From assembly GCF_001591005.1 (NCBI RefSeq), contig NZ_BCTY01000033.1:1-40118 (forward strand): 40,118 bases of DNA, written 5' to 3'. The notes under the pieces are model-generated. The model was given only the letters and a program-made list of their open reading frames with translations. It was not told where the DNA came from and did not search any database. Numbering within the stretch: the first letter of the stretch is position 1; each line of letters starts with the position of its first letter. Made by a program: the position numbers and the translations under genes. The stretch comes from Sphingomonas sanguinis NBRC 13937. Lineage in GTDB: Bacteria; Pseudomonadota; Alphaproteobacteria; Sphingomonadales; Sphingomonadaceae. Below, piece after piece: positions 8,794-17,098 of this stretch.

Positions 8794-9726
8794 TTACGCC
8801 CCTACGCTTCGCGTCAGCGACAGGAAGACGTCCTCCAGATCGGCTTCCTTGGTCGAGACGTCGACGATCCCGAACCCGTCCGCCTGCACCGCCGCGAGCA
8901 CTTGGCCCGCATTCACCTTGTCCTTGGCATAGGTGATTTCCAGCGTGCGGGTGCCCTTCAGCACGATCTTGCCGAAGCTGGCATGGTCGGGCACCGCCGC
9001 GACGTCGCGGTCGACGGTCACCGCCACGATCTTTTCCTGCGCCTTGCCGACCAGTTCGCGGGTCGGCTCGTTGGCGACCAGGCGACCATGGTTGATGATC
9101 GCGATCCGGTCGCACAGCTCCTCGGCCTCTTCGAGATAATGGGTGGTCAGCACCACCGTCACGCCCTGCTCGTTCAACTGGCGGACATAGGCCCAGAGCT
9201 GCTGGCGAAGCTCGATATCGACACCCGCCGTCGGCTCGTCGAGGACGAGGACGGGCGGCGAGTGGACCATCGCCTTGGCGACCATCAACCGCCGCTTCAT
9301 TCCGCCCGACAGGGTACGCGAATAGGCGTTCGCCTTGTCCTCCAGATGCACCGCGTGCAGCAGCTCCATCGAGCGACGCTGCGCCTTGGGCACGCCGTAC
9401 AGCCCGCCCTGGATCTCCAGCGTCTCCAGCGGCGTGAAGAAGGGATCGAACAGGATTTCCTGATTGACGATGCCGATCGACGCCTTGGCATTGCGCGGAT
9501 GCTGGTCGATGTCGAAGCCCCAGATCGACGCCGACCCTTCGGTCTTCATCACCAGCCCGGCCAGGATGTTGATCAGCGTCGACTTGCCCGCGCCGTTCGG
9601 CCCCAGCAGTCCGAAGATCTGCCCCCTCGGCACGTCGAAGCTGACCCCGTCGAGCGCGCGCTTGCCGCCCTGATAGGTCTTGGCGATACCCTGGATCGAG
9701 ATGGCGGCTTCGGTGCTGGCGGTCAT
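8794..9726 (-). CDS. ABC transporter ATP-binding protein
   Basis: This 310-residue nucleotide-binding subunit has Walker A at residues 42-50 (GPNGAGKST), a Q-loop (VNQEILFD), the signature LSGGMKRR at 139-146, Walker B ([12 protein letters not shown], 159-170) and the switch His196 (TTHYLEE). A C-terminal extension of about 90 residues follows the ATPase core, as in DrrA/CcmA-type exporters with a DUF4162-like tail. The start ATG at 9726 is preferred over 9882 because the extra upstream residues overlap the divergent zinc-finger gene's leader and are not ABC-like. No permease is adjacent on either side, so the membrane partner must be encoded elsewhere. The substrate is unknown. Confidence 0.93.
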   Translation of the reverse strand: MTASTEAAISIQGIAKTYQGGKRALDGVSFDVPRGQIFGLLGPNGAGKSTLINILAGLVMKTEGSASIWGFDIDQHPRNAKASIGIVNQEILFDPFFTPLETLEIQGGLYGVPKAQRRSMELLHAVHLEDKANAYSRTLSGGMKRRLMVAKAMVHSPPVLVLDEPTAGVDIELRQQLWAYVRQLNEQGVTVVLTTHYLEEAEELCDRIAIINHGRLVANEPTRELVGKAQEKIVAVTVDRDVAAVPDHASFGKIVLKGTRTLEITYAKDKVNAGQVLAAVQADGFGIVDVSTKEADLEDVFLSLTRSVGA

Positions 9727-9814
9727 GGCCCCCGAGATAGGCGTGTGCGGGGGAGAGGCCAAGCCGGTTTTCGGCAATTGCACGGGCGGGCATGCCTTGC
9801 TATCGCGCGGGCCT

Positions 9815-10048
9815 ATGTTGCCGCCGCCCGAAACCACCCGCGTCACCCAGACCCGCGTCGCTTGCGACGGTGCCACCGACATTCCGGGCGGCGCCGCACT
9901 CGGCCATCCGCGCGTGTGGCTGCAGATCGACGAAACCGGCTATGTCGATTGCGGATACTGCGATCGCCGCTTCGTGCTGATCGGCGGCCCGGCGGACGGT
10001 GTGGACCAGGCGCAGCTTCCCGACCATGGGGATGGCGCAGGGCGCTAA
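9815..10048 (+). CDS. CHCC zinc-finger protein (NDUFS6-like domain)
   Basis: This 77-residue protein has a Cys-His-Cys-Cys set at C17, H31, C46 and C49 (ACDG...GHPRVWLQ...[10 protein letters not shown]). This is the zf-CHCC pattern of the mitochondrial complex I subunit NDUFS6 and its alphaproteobacterial relatives. In alphaproteobacteria such proteins are small, soluble and probably bind zinc, and a role in complex I assembly is suggested by homology only. It is transcribed divergently from the ABC ATPase, with 88 bases between starts. The ATG at 9815 was chosen because the upstream in-frame residues (from 9680) are antisense to the ATPase N-terminus. Confidence 0.85.
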   Translation: MLPPPETTRVTQTRVACDGATDIPGGAALGHPRVWLQIDETGYVDCGYCDRRFVLIGGPADGVDQAQLPDHGDGAGR

Positions 10049-10060
10049 TTGAGACTCACG

Positions 10061-10162
10061 CCCCTCCCGTAGACGGGAGGGGATGGGGGAGGGTTTCGCC
10101 ACGGGCGCTGGTCTCGGTGAGACTCCTTGCCCTCCCCCGGCCCCTCCCGCTTGCGGGAGGGG
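10061..10162. repeat. Paired inverted palindromic repeats (BIME-like)
   Basis: There are two palindromic units: 10061-10082 (CCCCTCCCG, TAGA, CGGGAGGGG) and 10141-10162 (CCCCTCCCGC, TT, GCGGGAGGGG). The first is followed by ATGGGGGAGGG and the second is preceded by CCCTCCCCCGG, so the two copies are oriented head to head in opposite directions. An identical architecture occurs at 19953-20081. The pair fills the gap between the zinc-finger gene and tldD. Both copies are seen directly; their origin as REP/BIME-type elements is inference. Confidence 0.8.
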
Positions 10163-10186
10163 CTTAGAGTTTTAAAGCAGTTGGGG

Positions 10187-11635
10187 ATGTCCTATATCCC
10201 CTTGATGACCCCCACCGACCCCCGCTCGTTCCTCTACCGCGACACGCTGGACCCGGACGCCGCGCTGCGGCTCACCGCCAGCGCCCTGTCCCGCGCCGAT
10301 GATGGCGAGCTGTATCTGCAATATAAGCGCTCCGAAGCGTTCGGCTTCGACGACGGGCGGCTGAAGACGGCCAGCTATGACACCCACTCCGGCTTCGGCC
10401 TGCGCGCGGTGTCGGGCGAGATGACCGCCTTCGCGCACGCCAACGAGTTGTCGGAAGCCGCGATCCAGCGCGCCGCGCAGACCATGGCGCTGATCGACCC
10501 CGCCAAGGGCGCCGCCGCGCCCCCGCCGCAGGGGACCAACCGCCACCTCTACACCGCAACCGATCCGCTCGACCTGATCCCCTTTGCCGAGAAGGTGTCG
10601 CTCTGCCAGACGATCGACGCCGCTGCCCGCGCGCGTGACCCGCGCGTGGTGCAGGTGTCGGTTGGCCTGTCGGGCAGCTGGAGCGTGGTCGAGATCGTCC
10701 GCGCCGACGGCTTCGTCGCCACCGATGTGCGGCCGCTGGTGCGGCTCAACATCTCGGTTGTGGTCGAACAGAATGGGCGGCGGGAGACGGGCAGCTTCGG
10801 CATGGGCGGGCGTTACCTGTACGACCGCCTCGTCGCGCGCGAGACGTGGGAGCGGGGCATCGACGTCGCGCTCAACCAGGCACTGGTCAATCTCGACTCG
10901 GTCGCCGCGCCTGCAGGCGAGATGACCGTGTTGCTCGGGCCGGGCTGGCCGGGCGTGCTGCTGCACGAGGCGATCGGGCACGGGTTGGAGGGCGACTTCA
11001 ATCGCAAGGGCACCTCGGCCTTCTCGGGCCGGATCGGCGAGCGGGTCGCGGCGCCCGGCGTCACCGTGGTCGACGACGGCAGCCTGGCCGACCGGCGCGG
11101 TTCGCTGTCGATCGATGACGAGGGCACGCCGACGCGCGAGGTCGTGCTGATCGAAGACGGCATCCTCAAGGGCTATATGCAGGACCGTTTGAACGCGAGG
11201 CTGATGGGCGTCGCGCCGACCGGCAATGGCCGTCGCGAGAGCTTTGCCCATGCGCCGATGCCGCGCATGACGAACACCTTCATGAAGGGTGGGCAGGATG
11301 ATCCCGCCGAGCTGCTGTCGCGCGTCAAGAACGGCATCTTCGCCAAGTCGTTCGGCGGCGGGCAGGTCGATATCGTGTCGGGCAAGTTCGTCTTCTCCTG
11401 CACCGAGGCGTACCGGATCGAGAACGGCCGCTTAGGCGCACCGATCAAGGGCGCGACGCTGATCGGTGACGGGCCGAGCGTGCTGACCCGGGTGAAGGGC
11501 ATCGGCAACGACTTCGCGCTGGACGAGGGGATCGGTGTCTGCGGCAAGGGGGGGCAGAGCGTGCCCGCGGGCGTGGGCCAGCCGACCCTGTTGGTCGAAG
11601 GACTGACCGTCGGCGGAACCGCACTGGCGGCGTAA
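10187..11635 (+). CDS. tldD: Metalloprotease TldD
   Basis: This 482-residue member of the TldD/PmbA family forms a heterodimeric zinc protease with TldE/PmbA. The complex processes modified peptides such as microcin B17 and degrades unfolded peptides in the cytoplasm. The metal-binding motif HEAIGHGLEGD begins at about residue 260, and the family hallmarks GGGQVDIVSGKFVFSC and KGIGNDFALDEG are near the C-terminus. The start is either the ATG at 10187 (MSYIPLMTP) or 10205 (MTPTDPRSF), and neither has a strong ribosome site. An upstream in-frame start at 10127 lies inside the repeat and is rejected. The partner tldE/pmbA is not in the window. Confidence 0.95.
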   Translation: MSYIPLMTPTDPRSFLYRDTLDPDAALRLTASALSRADDGELYLQYKRSEAFGFDDGRLKTASYDTHSGFGLRAVSGEMTAFAHANELSEAAIQRAAQTMALIDPAKGAAAPPPQGTNRHLYTATDPLDLIPFAEKVSLCQTIDAAARARDPRVVQVSVGLSGSWSVVEIVRADGFVATDVRPLVRLNISVVVEQNGRRETGSFGMGGRYLYDRLVARETWERGIDVALNQALVNLDSVAAPAGEMTVLLGPGWPGVLLHEAIGHGLEGDFNRKGTSAFSGRIGERVAAPGVTVVDDGSLADRRGSLSIDDEGTPTREVVLIEDGILKGYMQDRLNARLMGVAPTGNGRRESFAHAPMPRMTNTFMKGGQDDPAELLSRVKNGIFAKSFGGGQVDIVSGKFVFSCTEAYRIENGRLGAPIKGATLIGDGPSVLTRVKGIGNDFALDEGIGVCGKGGQSVPAGVGQPTLLVEGLTVGGTALAA

Positions 11636-11643
11636 TCCCAGAA

Positions 11644-11760
11644 ATTCCTCCCCTGCAAGGGTAGGGGGACCAGCGAAGCTGGTGGAGGGGTGTCCCCGCT
11701 GGCCGTGACACCCCTCCGTTAGCGCTGACGCGCTGCCACCTCCCCTTGCAGGGGAGGAAT
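11644..11760. repeat. Composite inverted pair of intergenic repeats
   Basis: The left arm (11644-11694) starts ATTCCTCCCCTGCAAGGG and ends GGAGGGGTGTC. The right arm (11707-11760) starts GACACCCCTCC and ends CCTTGCAGGGGAGGAAT. The two are inverted and imperfect copies, identical at the ends and variable in the middle, where each carries its own small hairpin (ACCAGCGAAGCTGGT and AGCGCTGACGCGCT). The right arm matches the single copy at 30-78. Together with the sigma-54 promoter they account for the 292-base gap between tldD and glnK. Confidence 0.8.
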
Positions 11761-11807
11761 CAGGGTTGCCCGAAAATCGGGCACATCCGCCTGAATGCCT
11801 AAAATTT

Positions 11808-11844
11808 GATGCAGGTGAGCGGGTCGAGCACGCCGCACCGCATC
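11808..11844. promoter_or_regulatory. Imperfect dyad upstream of glnK promoter
   Basis: GATGCAGGTG at 11808-11817 and CACCGCATC at 11836-11844 form an imperfect inverted repeat centred about 50 bases upstream of the sigma-54 -24 element. Sigma-54 promoters need an upstream activator such as NtrC, so the location is suggestive. However, the sequence is not a good match to the usual GCAC-N7-GTGC NtrC site. It is a weak candidate only. Confidence 0.3.
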
Positions 11845-11876
11845 ATCCTACGCTTGGAAAGTCACAAAAACGTAAA

Positions 11877-11893
11877 CTGGCACACCCCTTGCG
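11877..11893 (+). promoter_or_regulatory. Sigma-54 (RpoN) promoter of glnK-amtB
   Basis: CTGGCACACCCCTTGCG matches the -24/-12 consensus TGGCAC-N5-TTGC. The invariant GG (11879-11880) and GC (11891-11892) are separated by exactly 10 bases. The predicted start of transcription is near 11904, some 24 bases upstream of the glnK GTG. This predicts induction under nitrogen limitation through NtrC. Confidence 0.9.
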
Positions 11894-11927
11894 ATGCTTT
11901 CCCGCGGGTAATGCAAAGGGGGCGTAG

Positions 11928-12266
<339 letters not shown>

Positions 12267-12280
12267 GAGGGGGGATTTCG

Positions 12281-13630
12281 ATGAAGCATGTCACCAAATT
12301 GGCGACCGGCGCAGCGGGCCTGGGCCTGTCGCTGTTCGCCGCGATGCCCGCCTGGGCGCAGGCGGCGGCCACCGCCGCCCCGGCCGCGACCGTGAACAAG
12401 GGCGACACCGCCTGGATGCTCACCTCGACCGTGCTGGTCATGATGATGATCCTGCCGGGTCTGGCGCTGTTCTATGGCGGCCTGACCCGTGCGAAGAACA
12501 TGCTGTCGACCATGACCCAGATCGGCGCGGCGGCCTGCCTCGCGATGCTGATCTGGGTGATGTACGGCTATAGCGTCGCCTTCGGCCCCGACGTGCCGGG
12601 CTTCGCCTCCAACTTCGTCTCGGGGCTGGGCAAGGCCTTCCTGAAGGGCGTCACGCCCGCCAGCCAGGCGGCGACCTTCACCGCGGGCGTCGAAATCCCC
12701 GAATATGTCTTCATCTGTTTCCAGATGACCTTCGCCGCGATCACCGCCGCGCTGGTGCTGGGCTCGGTGGTCGAGCGGATGAAGTTCTCGGCCGTGATGG
12801 CGTTCGTCGCCGTGTGGCTGACCATCGTCTATCTGCCGATCGCGCACATGGTCTGGGCGTCGTCGGGCCTGTTCTTCAAGGCGGGCGCGCTCGACTTTGC
12901 GGGCGGCACCGTGGTGCACATCAACGCCGGTGTCTCGGCGCTGGTCGCCGCGCTGATCCTGGGCAAGCGCATGGGTTATCCGACCACGCCGATGCCCCCG
13001 CACTCGCTGACGCTGACCGGGGTCGGCACCGGCCTGCTGTGGGTCGGCTGGTTCGGGTTCAATGCGGGCTCGGCGCTGGAGGCCAATGGCTCGGCGGCGC
13101 TGGCGATGATCAACACCTTCGTCGCGACGGCCGCCGGTGGCCTGGCCTGGATGCTCGTCGAGCGGGTTGCGGGTCACAAGGGCTCGGCGCTGGGCTTCTG
13201 CTCGGGCATCGTCGCCGGGCTGGTCGCGGTAACCCCGGCGGCGGGCAATTCGGGTCCGTTCGGCGCAATCGTGCTCGGTGCCATTGCCAGCGTGGTCTGC
13301 TTCTACGCCGTGTCGGTCCTGAAGCCCAAGCTCGGCTATGACGATGCGCTCGATGCCTTTGGTGTCCATGGCATCGGCGGCATGATCGGCGCGATCGGCA
13401 CCGCGGTGGTCTACTCGCCCTCGCTGGGCGGTCCGGGTGCGGCCGATTACGCCATTGGTCCTAAGCTGCTGGTGCAGGTCGAGGCGGTCGCCACCACCAT
13501 CGTCTGGGCCACCATCGGCACCGTCATCGCCATGTTCGTCGCCAAGGCCCTGACCGGCCTGCGGGTCTCGAAGGAAGTCGAGCAGGAAGGCCTCGACCTC
13601 GGCGAGCACGGCGAGCGCGCCTACAACTGA
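12281..13630 (+). CDS. amtB: Ammonium transporter
   Basis: This 449-residue Amt-family channel has a cleavable signal peptide (SLFAAMPAWA, cut near residue 27) and about eleven transmembrane helices. The twin pore histidines are H213 (VVHINAG) and H363 (GVHGIGGMIG), and the structural Asp205 (ALDFAGG) and the GLFFKAGALDF region are present. It carries ammonium across the inner membrane and is gated by GlnK, which is encoded just upstream in the same operon. A GAGAGGGGGG ribosome site precedes the ATG. A strong intrinsic terminator follows. Confidence 0.97.
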   Translation: MKHVTKLATGAAGLGLSLFAAMPAWAQAAATAAPAATVNKGDTAWMLTSTVLVMMMILPGLALFYGGLTRAKNMLSTMTQIGAAACLAMLIWVMYGYSVAFGPDVPGFASNFVSGLGKAFLKGVTPASQAATFTAGVEIPEYVFICFQMTFAAITAALVLGSVVERMKFSAVMAFVAVWLTIVYLPIAHMVWASSGLFFKAGALDFAGGTVVHINAGVSALVAALILGKRMGYPTTPMPPHSLTLTGVGTGLLWVGWFGFNAGSALEANGSAALAMINTFVATAAGGLAWMLVERVAGHKGSALGFCSGIVAGLVAVTPAAGNSGPFGAIVLGAIASVVCFYAVSVLKPKLGYDDALDAFGVHGIGGMIGAIGTAVVYSPSLGGPGAADYAIGPKLLVQVEAVATTIVWATIGTVIAMFVAKALTGLRVSKEVEQEGLDLGEHGERAYN

Positions 13631-13689
13631 TCGGGAGCGGGGGCGACAGACCCCCGCACCCCACGACGTTCCTCCTGCGGACGACCTAA

Positions 13690-13721
13690 GCCCGGTGCGG
13701 CAACGCACCGGGCCTTTTTTT
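13690..13721 (+). terminator. Rho-independent terminator of glnK-amtB
   Basis: A perfect 10-base stem (GCCCGGTGCG/CGCACCGGGC) with a GCAA tetraloop is followed by CTTTTTTT. It lies 60 bases past the amtB stop. The EF-hand gene converges from the other side. Confidence 0.93.
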
Positions 13722-13742
13722 ATGCGCGAAGATGAAGGGGCT

Positions 13743-14123
13743 TTACCGCCCCTTGGGCCCTGCCACCGGACCGGCGGCCTTGGTCTGTGCCGCCTTGGCC
13801 GCTTCATATTCGTCGAAGGTGCGCGACAGCAGCGCCTGCGCCTCGGCCTCGGTCACCTTGCCGTCCTTGTTGGCATCGGCCTTGTCGAACCACAGGTCGG
13901 TCAGACGCTGGGCATGGACGGCATCGATCTGCTTCTTGCCATTGCCCATCTTCATGATCGCGGCCTTGACCTCGGCCTTGGTCAGCACGCCATCGTGGTT
14001 GGTGTCGCGCGCCTTGAACTCGCGCGAGAATTTGGCGGCGGCCGAGGCGCGGGTGTCCTGCTGCGCCAAGGCGGGGACGGTCAGCGTGGCGGCGATCAGG
14101 CCGGCGAGGAGGAAACGGGTCAT
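13743..14123 (-). CDS. Secreted EF-hand calcium-binding protein
   Basis: This 126-residue protein has a signal peptide (MTRFLLAGLIAATLTVPALA, cleaved near residue 20) and two canonical EF-hand loops. They are D40-E51 (DTNHDGVLTKAE) and D83-E94 (DANKDGKVTEAE), each with Asp/Asn/Asp at positions 1, 3 and 5 and Glu at 12. It is probably a periplasmic calcium-binding protein; the partner is unknown. A GGAG about 11 bases upstream supports the start at 14123 rather than longer in-frame options. It is convergent with amtB and divergent from argG. Confidence 0.88.
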   Translation of the reverse strand: MTRFLLAGLIAATLTVPALAQQDTRASAAAKFSREFKARDTNHDGVLTKAEVKAAIMKMGNGKKQIDAVHAQRLTDLWFDKADANKDGKVTEAEAQALLSRTFDEYEAAKAAQTKAAGPVAGPKGR

Positions 14124-14271
14124 GCACGAGACTCCAGAACGGGACATCAGGGCCGCTCCTGACGGCCTTTGGCTGTCGCCGCAATGAACGAACCAACCGA
14201 AGGTTGCGTGGGACCGCGACAGCGCATAGGGCGCGAGGCAAATCCATCCCATTTCCTTGAAGGACTTTGCC

Positions 14272-15492
14272 ATGAGCGAAGATATCAAGCGCGTCGTCCT
14301 CGCCTATTCGGGCGGCCTCGACACCAGCGTCATCCTCAAGTGGCTGCAGCAGCATTATGGCTGCGAGGTCGTGACCTTCACCGCCGATCTGGGCCAGGGC
14401 GAAGAGCTGGAGCCCGCGCGCAAGAAGGCGGAGATGGCTGGCGTGAAGCCCGAACACATCTTCATCGACGATCTGCGCGAGGAGTTCGTCAAGGATTACG
14501 TGTTCCCGATGATGCGCGCCAACGCGCTGTACGAGGGACTGTACCTGCTCGGCACCTCGATCGCGCGGCCGCTGATCGCCAAGCGCCAGATCGAGATCGC
14601 CAAGATGGTCAATGCCGACGCGGTCAGCCACGGCGCGACCGGCAAGGGCAACGACCAGGTCCGCTTCGAGCTGGGCTATTACGCGCTGAACCCCGATATC
14701 AAGGTCATCGCGCCCTGGCGTGAGTGGGACCTGACCAGCCGCACCAAGCTGATCGAATTCGCCGAGGCGCACCAGATCCCGGTGTCGAAGGACAAGCGCG
14801 GCGAAGCGCCCTTCTCGACCGACGCGAACCTGCTCCACACCTCGTCCGAGGGCAAGGTGCTGGAGGACCCGTGGGATGAGGTCCCCGATTACGTCTATTC
14901 GCGCACCGTCAACCCGGAAGACGCGCCCGACGTGCCCGAGGTCATCACCATCGATTTCGAGCGTGGCGACGGCGTCGCGCTGAACGGCGAGGCCTGCTCG
15001 CCCGCCACCCTGCTGACCAAGCTCAACGAGCTGGGCCGCAAGCACGGCATCGGTCGCCTCGATCTGGTCGAGAACCGCTTTGTCGGCATGAAGAGCCGCG
15101 GCATGTACGAGACGCCGGGCGGCACCATCTATGCGCTGGCGCATCGCGGCATCGAGCAGATCACGCTCGACCGGGGTGCCGCGCATCTGAAGGACGAGCT
15201 GGCGCCGCGCTATGCCGAGCTGGTCTATAACGGCTTCTGGTTCTCGCCGGAGCGCGAGATGCTGCAGGCCGCCGTCAACTACAGCCAGGAGAAGGTGACC
15301 GGCACCGTCCGCCTGAAGCTGTACAAGGGCCAGGCGATCGTCACGGGCCGCAAGTCGCCCTACAGCCTGTACTCGGAAAAGGTCGTCACCTTCGAGGACG
15401 ATCAGGGTGCCTATGACCAGCGCGACGCGGCGGGCTTCATCAAGCTGAATGCGCTGCGCCTGCGCCTGCTGGGGCGTCGCGACCAGATCTGA
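14272..15492 (+). CDS. argG: Argininosuccinate synthase
   Basis: This 406-residue enzyme condenses citrulline and aspartate with ATP to form argininosuccinate, the penultimate step of arginine biosynthesis. The N-type ATP pyrophosphatase loop is at residues 13-19 (SGGLDTS). Family motifs include [27 protein letters not shown] and [15 protein letters not shown] [17 protein letters not shown] about 8 bases upstream supports the ATG at 14272. There is no terminator between it and the following membrane protein gene, 33 bases away, so read-through is likely. Confidence 0.98.
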   Translation: MSEDIKRVVLAYSGGLDTSVILKWLQQHYGCEVVTFTADLGQGEELEPARKKAEMAGVKPEHIFIDDLREEFVKDYVFPMMRANALYEGLYLLGTSIARPLIAKRQIEIAKMVNADAVSHGATGKGNDQVRFELGYYALNPDIKVIAPWREWDLTSRTKLIEFAEAHQIPVSKDKRGEAPFSTDANLLHTSSEGKVLEDPWDEVPDYVYSRTVNPEDAPDVPEVITIDFERGDGVALNGEACSPATLLTKLNELGRKHGIGRLDLVENRFVGMKSRGMYETPGGTIYALAHRGIEQITLDRGAAHLKDELAPRYAELVYNGFWFSPEREMLQAAVNYSQEKVTGTVRLKLYKGQAIVTGRKSPYSLYSEKVVTFEDDQGAYDQRDAAGFIKLNALRLRLLGRRDQI

Positions 15493-15525
15493 TCCGACTT
15501 GCCCGTCCTGACAGGAGCCATGCGC

Positions 15526-17088
15526 ATGGATCGCCGACAGGACGGGACGACGCACGAAGGGGCGGGGCTGTGGTGGCAGTCCCGCCCCTTTTTGTGGCTG
15601 TGCGTGATCCTGTCGGCGGTGCCGCTGCTCTGGCCCGCCGTCCCGCCGCTGAGCGACATGGGCGATCATATCGGCAGCTACCGCATTCTGGCCGAAGCCG
15701 GGCGGGGGCCGCTGGCGCGCTATTACGACGTGCACTGGGCGGCGGTCGGCAATCTGGGGGTCGAGGCGATCGTGCTGGCGCTCCATGCGCTGGGCCTCGG
15801 GATCGAGCCCGCCGCCAAGGTCGCGGTGCTGGTCATTCCGCCGCTGACCGTGACGGGCATGATCGCGCTGGCCCGCGCGGCGCATGGGCAGGTGCAGCCC
15901 GGCACGATGCTCGCCTTTCCGCTGGCCTATGCCCAGGCGTTCCAGATGGGCTTCGTCAATTTCTGCCTGGCGCAAGGACTGGTGCTGCTGAGCATGGCGC
16001 TCTGGCTCCGACTGGCGCGGACCCGGCCGCCGGTCTGGCGGCTCGTAATCTTCGCGGTGATCGCGCCGGTCGTCTGGCTGTGCCATGCGCTCGGCTGGGC
16101 GATGCTGCTTGCCTTTGTCTTTGCGATGGAGACCGGGCGGCTGGTCGAGCTGGGGCGGCGTTGGTGGACGGCCGCCGCGCAGGCTGGGCTGATGGTCCTA
16201 CCGATGACGCTGCCCGCTCTGTGGATGCTGCGCGGCGGTGGCGACCGGGTGGCGGGGGAAACCGGGCGCTGGATCTGGTGGTACAAGACGCGCTGGATGC
16301 TGACCCTGTTGCAGGAGCGGTGGATCGCTTGGGACGTCGCCGCGCTGATCGTCCTGGTCCTGTTCGGCTATGCCGCGATCCGCTCGCGGCGGCTGGCGAT
16401 CCGGCCGGTGCTGGGCGTGCCCGCCGCGCTGGGCTTCGTCATCTTCCTGGTGCTGCCCTATATTTTTCAGGGCGGGGCCTATCTCGACATGCGGATGCTC
16501 GCCCCCGCCTTCATGCTGGCGCTGTTGTCGGTGCGGGTGAGTCCGGCGGGTTCGGGCGGCGGTCTGGCGCTGGCGGCGACGGGATTCTTCGTGGCGCGGC
16601 TGGTCGGCACCACGCTGGCCTTTGCGCAACTGGCGCAGGGGCAGGAGAGGGACTGGCGCGCCATCCCGGCCTTGCCCCAGGGCGGTGCGGTGCTGGTCCT
16701 GACCAATGTCGCGGGCGAGGAGCGTTGGGATGCGCCGCGCCGCTGGCATGTCGCGGGCGTCGCGATTGACCGCGCGGGCGTGTTCACCAACACGCCGTGG
16801 GTCATGCCCGGCCAGCATCTGATCCGCCCGCGCGTGTCTCGCGCCGCGCCCTATGACCGCGACCCGTCGGGCCTGGTCTTCGCGCCGGGGTCGGAGGGCG
16901 GGGCGACCGATTTCGACCAGGCGATCCGGGAGTTCGATCGCTGCGCCTTCGATGCCGTGTGGACGATCGGCTTCCCACGCGGTCGGGCCCGTGCCGCCGA
17001 TCTGGTGCCGGTCTGGGCCGAGGGAGATTCGGCGGTCTATCGCGTTCGACGCGGCCGATGCTTGTCGGACGCCCCCTCCATCCGCTAG
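15526..17088 (+). CDS. Polytopic membrane protein, tandem paralog 1
   Basis: This 520-residue protein has about ten hydrophobic segments up to residue 365 and a soluble C-terminal portion of about 150 residues. After the first helix comes PLLWPAVPPLSDMGDHIGSY, with Asp44 and His48 in the first external loop. Later landmarks are AFQMGFVNFCLAQGL and GGAYLDMRML. The next gene shares all of these in order, including the C-terminal HVAG, DPSG and AFDAVW motifs, so the two are full-length paralogs. The topology and loop Asp recall GT-C glycosyltransferases, but I recognise no defined family and give no function. AGGAG 8 bases upstream selects the ATG at 15526. It probably belongs to the argG transcript. 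Confidence 0.85.
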   Translation: MDRRQDGTTHEGAGLWWQSRPFLWLCVILSAVPLLWPAVPPLSDMGDHIGSYRILAEAGRGPLARYYDVHWAAVGNLGVEAIVLALHALGLGIEPAAKVAVLVIPPLTVTGMIALARAAHGQVQPGTMLAFPLAYAQAFQMGFVNFCLAQGLVLLSMALWLRLARTRPPVWRLVIFAVIAPVVWLCHALGWAMLLAFVFAMETGRLVELGRRWWTAAAQAGLMVLPMTLPALWMLRGGGDRVAGETGRWIWWYKTRWMLTLLQERWIAWDVAALIVLVLFGYAAIRSRRLAIRPVLGVPAALGFVIFLVLPYIFQGGAYLDMRMLAPAFMLALLSVRVSPAGSGGGLALAATGFFVARLVGTTLAFAQLAQGQERDWRAIPALPQGGAVLVLTNVAGEERWDAPRRWHVAGVAIDRAGVFTNTPWVMPGQHLIRPRVSRAAPYDRDPSGLVFAPGSEGGATDFDQAIREFDRCAFDAVWTIGFPRGRARAADLVPVWAEGDSAVYRVRRGRCLSDAPSIR

Positions 17089-17098
17089 GCCGACCGGC

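Noticed and set aside
13804..16086. 760-codon minus-strand frame across the EF-hand gene, argG and the first membrane paralog
   Set aside because: It crosses three well-supported genes, lacks recognisable domains, and shows the compositional signature of an antisense frame.
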